DNA of 64,000 nucleotides, from positions 41,987 through 105,986 of the forward strand of contig JAQGHR010000060.1 in assembly GCA_028291545.1 (NCBI GenBank), read 5' to 3'. The notes beneath the pieces are model-generated. The model did no database searches, had not been told where the DNA came from, and saw nothing but the letters and a program-made list of their open reading frames with translations. Made by a program: the position numbers and the translations under genes. Below are positions 62,127-64,000 of this stretch, piece after piece. The stretch comes from Planctomycetota bacterium (lineage in GTDB: Bacteria > Planctomycetota > Planctomycetia > Isosphaerales > Isosphaeraceae). The first letter of the stretch is position 1; the number at the start of each line of letters is the position of its first letter.

Positions 62127-63230
62127 ATGAAGGTCGTGACCCAGACTGGCGAACCACGCGACGCATACGGCCCGGCGCGGATCGTCGTGACCGGCGGTGC
62201 CGGCTTCATCGGTTCGGCACTCATCCGACAGCTCGTGCGCGAGACCGACGCCTGCGTGATCAACCTCGACAAGCTCACCTACGCTGGCGACCTCACGTCG
62301 CTCGCCGAGGCCGCCGACAGCCCCAGGTATCAGTTCGAGCGGGCCGACATCTGCGACTCCGAGGCCGTCCGTCGCGTCTTCGAGCGGCACCGGCCCACCG
62401 CCGTCATGCATCTGGCCGCCGAGTCCCACGTCGACCGCTCCATCGACGGCCCGGCCGACTTCATCCGCACCAATATCTCCGGCACCTTCACCCTCCTGGA
62501 GGCCGCCCTGAGGCACTGGAAGAACGGCGACGGCGAGATCAAGGCCCGATTCCGGTTCCTCCACGTCTCGACCGATGAGGTCTTCGGCTCGCTCGGCGAG
62601 ACGGGCTACTTCACCGAGGAGACGCCCTACGCGCCCAACTCGCCCTACTCCGCCAGCAACGCGGCCAGCGACAACCTGGTCCGGGCGTGGCACCACACGT
62701 ATGGCTTGCCGACGATCATGACCAACTGCTCGAACAACTACGGCCCCTACCAGTTCCCCGAGAAGCTGGTGCCGCTGGTCATCCGCAACGCCCTGGCCGG
62801 CAAGCCCCTGCCGATCTACGGCACCGGCGAGAACACCCGCGACTGGCTCTTCGTCGACGACCACGCCCACGCCCTCCGCGCGGTGCTGGAAGACGGCGAC
62901 GCCGGTTCGTCGTATAACATCGGCGGCCACAACGAGAAGACAAATCTGGAGGTCGTGCATGCGATCTGCGCGGTGCTGGACGAACTGCGGCCGCAGGCGT
63001 CCGGCAAGTCCCATACGTCGCTGATCACGTTCGTGACCGACCGCCCCGGCCACGACCGGCGCTACGCGATCGACGCATCGAAGATCGGCCGCGAGCTGGG
63101 ATGGACCCCGCGCGAGGACTTCGCCTCCGGTCTCCGCAAGACGGTCGAGTGGTACCTGGCGAACCCATCCTGGCACGCCTCCGGCCACGACCAGGGCGAG
63201 CGCCTGGGCCTGAGTCGGGCGGCGGGATGA
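62127..63230 (+). CDS. rfbB: dTDP-glucose 4,6-dehydratase
   Basis: The 367-residue extended SDR enzyme makes dTDP-4-keto-6-deoxyglucose. It shows the NAD site [41 protein letters not shown] and [15 protein letters not shown], all specific for RfbB. The catalytic YxxxK motif reads YSASN: Tyr174 is present but residue 178 is Asn (AAC) where Lys is expected. Activity is therefore in question. It is followed by rfbC, and no rfbA or rfbD is in the window. Confidence 0.92.
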   Translation: MKVVTQTGEPRDAYGPARIVVTGGAGFIGSALIRQLVRETDACVINLDKLTYAGDLTSLAEAADSPRYQFERADICDSEAVRRVFERHRPTAVMHLAAESHVDRSIDGPADFIRTNISGTFTLLEAALRHWKNGDGEIKARFRFLHVSTDEVFGSLGETGYFTEETPYAPNSPYSASNAASDNLVRAWHHTYGLPTIMTNCSNNYGPYQFPEKLVPLVIRNALAGKPLPIYGTGENTRDWLFVDDHAHALRAVLEDGDAGSSYNIGGHNEKTNLEVVHAICAVLDELRPQASGKSHTSLITFVTDRPGHDRRYAIDASKIGRELGWTPREDFASGLRKTVEWYLANPSWHASGHDQGERLGLSRAAG

Positions 63231-63294
63231 GCCGTCGATCGACATGCAAGCGTTTATCTGTGTTCAGGATTATCCAAGTGAGGCCAACCCGATC

Positions 63295-63933
63295 ATGAAC
63301 ACGATCGAGACCGCCCTGCCGGGCGTGTTGATCCTGGAACCCCGCGTCTTCCGGGACGCGCGGGGCTACTTCCTGGAGACCTGGAACCAGGCCCGCTACG
63401 CGGAACTCGGCATGCCCGAGAAGTTCGTTCAGGACAACATGTCCTTCTCCGCCCGAGGCGTGTTGCGCGGATTGCATTATCAGCATCCGCACGGGCAGGG
63501 CAAACTCGTCTCCGTGATCCAGGGCGAGGTCTTCGACGTCGCCGTCGATATCCGGATCGGCTCGCCCTCGTTCGGCGAGTGGGTGGGGGTGACGCTCTCG
63601 GACGAGAACCACCGCTCTCTCTATATCCCGCCCGGCTTCGCCCACGGATTTGTGGTTCTCAGCGCAACCGCGCTCTTCAGCTACAAATGCACCGAGTATT
63701 ACGCACCCACGTGCGAGGCGAGCCTGATCTGGAACGACCCCGACCTCGCCATCGCCTGGCCCGAATCCACGCCAGACCTCTCGCCCAAGGATCTGGCCGC
63801 GCCCCGGCTCCGCGATGTCCCTCGCGATCGTCTCCCGAGCTTTTCCGGCGCCAACACGCGGTTTGAGCCCGGCCACAAGGCGGACGTTTCTCGCCCCACG
63901 TCGTTCAAGACATCGGTAACCTCGAGTCCCTGA
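63295..63933 (+). CDS. rfbC: dTDP-4-dehydrorhamnose 3,5-epimerase
   Basis: The 212-residue cupin enzyme epimerises the 4-keto-6-deoxyglucose product toward dTDP-L-rhamnose. It has FRDARGYFLETWN, the catalytic RGLHYQ with His, a VDIRIGSPSFG strand, YIPPGFAHGFVVLS and the Tyr of SYKCTEYYAP. About 30 extra residues at the C-terminus (SGANTRFEPGHKAD onward) exceed the usual length. ATG 63295 is chosen because the family start IETALPGVLILEP follows; GAGG lies upstream. Confidence 0.9.
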   Translation: MNTIETALPGVLILEPRVFRDARGYFLETWNQARYAELGMPEKFVQDNMSFSARGVLRGLHYQHPHGQGKLVSVIQGEVFDVAVDIRIGSPSFGEWVGVTLSDENHRSLYIPPGFAHGFVVLSATALFSYKCTEYYAPTCEASLIWNDPDLAIAWPESTPDLSPKDLAAPRLRDVPRDRLPSFSGANTRFEPGHKADVSRPTSFKTSVTSSP

Positions 63934-63975
63934 ACACCGCGTCGCGTTTTCCGTAGCGGCGGCCGTCCCTGCCCG

Positions 63976-64000
63976 CCTACAAGAGGACTTTTCTTGTAGG
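63976..64000 (+). terminator. Hairpin after rfbC, at the window end
   Basis: CCTACAAGA pairs with TCTTGTAGG across a seven-base loop. It follows rfbC by some 40 bases. Whether a T-run follows cannot be seen. Confidence 0.45.

Overview
The window joins two kinds of DNA. Bases 1 to about 23,410 are the right-hand part of an integrated tailed phage (HK97-fold siphovirus type), with visibly lower GC and different codon use from the rest. Bases about 23,406 to 64,000 are GC-rich chromosome of a planctomycete, most likely of the Isosphaeraceae type. The evidence for this host is a LEPR-XLL sorting motif on a giant exported protein, a Tat-exported Gfo/Idh/MocA oxidoreductase, golvesin-like and NHL-type repeat proteins, and overall gene style. 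The species cannot be named from the sequence alone.

Prophage (1-23,410), left to right: the end of a structural gene; small and large terminase, portal, prohead protease and major capsid; a GT9-like glycosyltransferase broken by an in-frame amber codon; four head-tail joining genes; tail tube; a tail assembly chaperone pair linked by a -1 frameshift site; tape measure; tail-tip and fibre proteins; a GT8-like glycosyltransferase and a SAM methyltransferase. A leftward pair follows (small exported SH3-like protein, C5-cytosine methyltransferase), then two small rightward genes and a leftward large serine integrase. The integrase lies beside the junction with host comM (yifB), which is cut off just before its Walker A motif. 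Lysis, replication and repressor genes and the other comM half must lie left of the window, if present.

Host 23,406-39,100: the comM 5' part, a small hypothetical gene and a Gfo/Idh/MocA protein, all leftward. Next is a phosphate island in the order phoR, pstS-pstC-pstA-pstB, phoB. pstS and phoB have matching Pho-box-like promoters with identical spacing, and no phoU is present. csrA converges on and overlaps phoB. A secreted esterase-like hydrolase, a two-gene NAD-linked formate dehydrogenase (NuoE-NuoF fusion plus molybdopterin subunit) and a tiny membrane protein follow.

Host 39,249-64,000: one uninterrupted leftward gene of about 20.1 kb encodes a protein of about 6,711 residues built from NHL blades, two P-domains, BNR-type propeller sequence, about 13 Ig-like repeats and six calcium-binding FG-GAP-like repeats. 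Its long leader contains an intrinsic terminator. A rightward glycan cluster diverges from it: a methyltransferase-like protein, a GT2 glycosyltransferase, RfbB (with its catalytic lysine position changed to asparagine) and RfbC. It would make dTDP-deoxysugars and decorate surface polymers, possibly including the giant protein.
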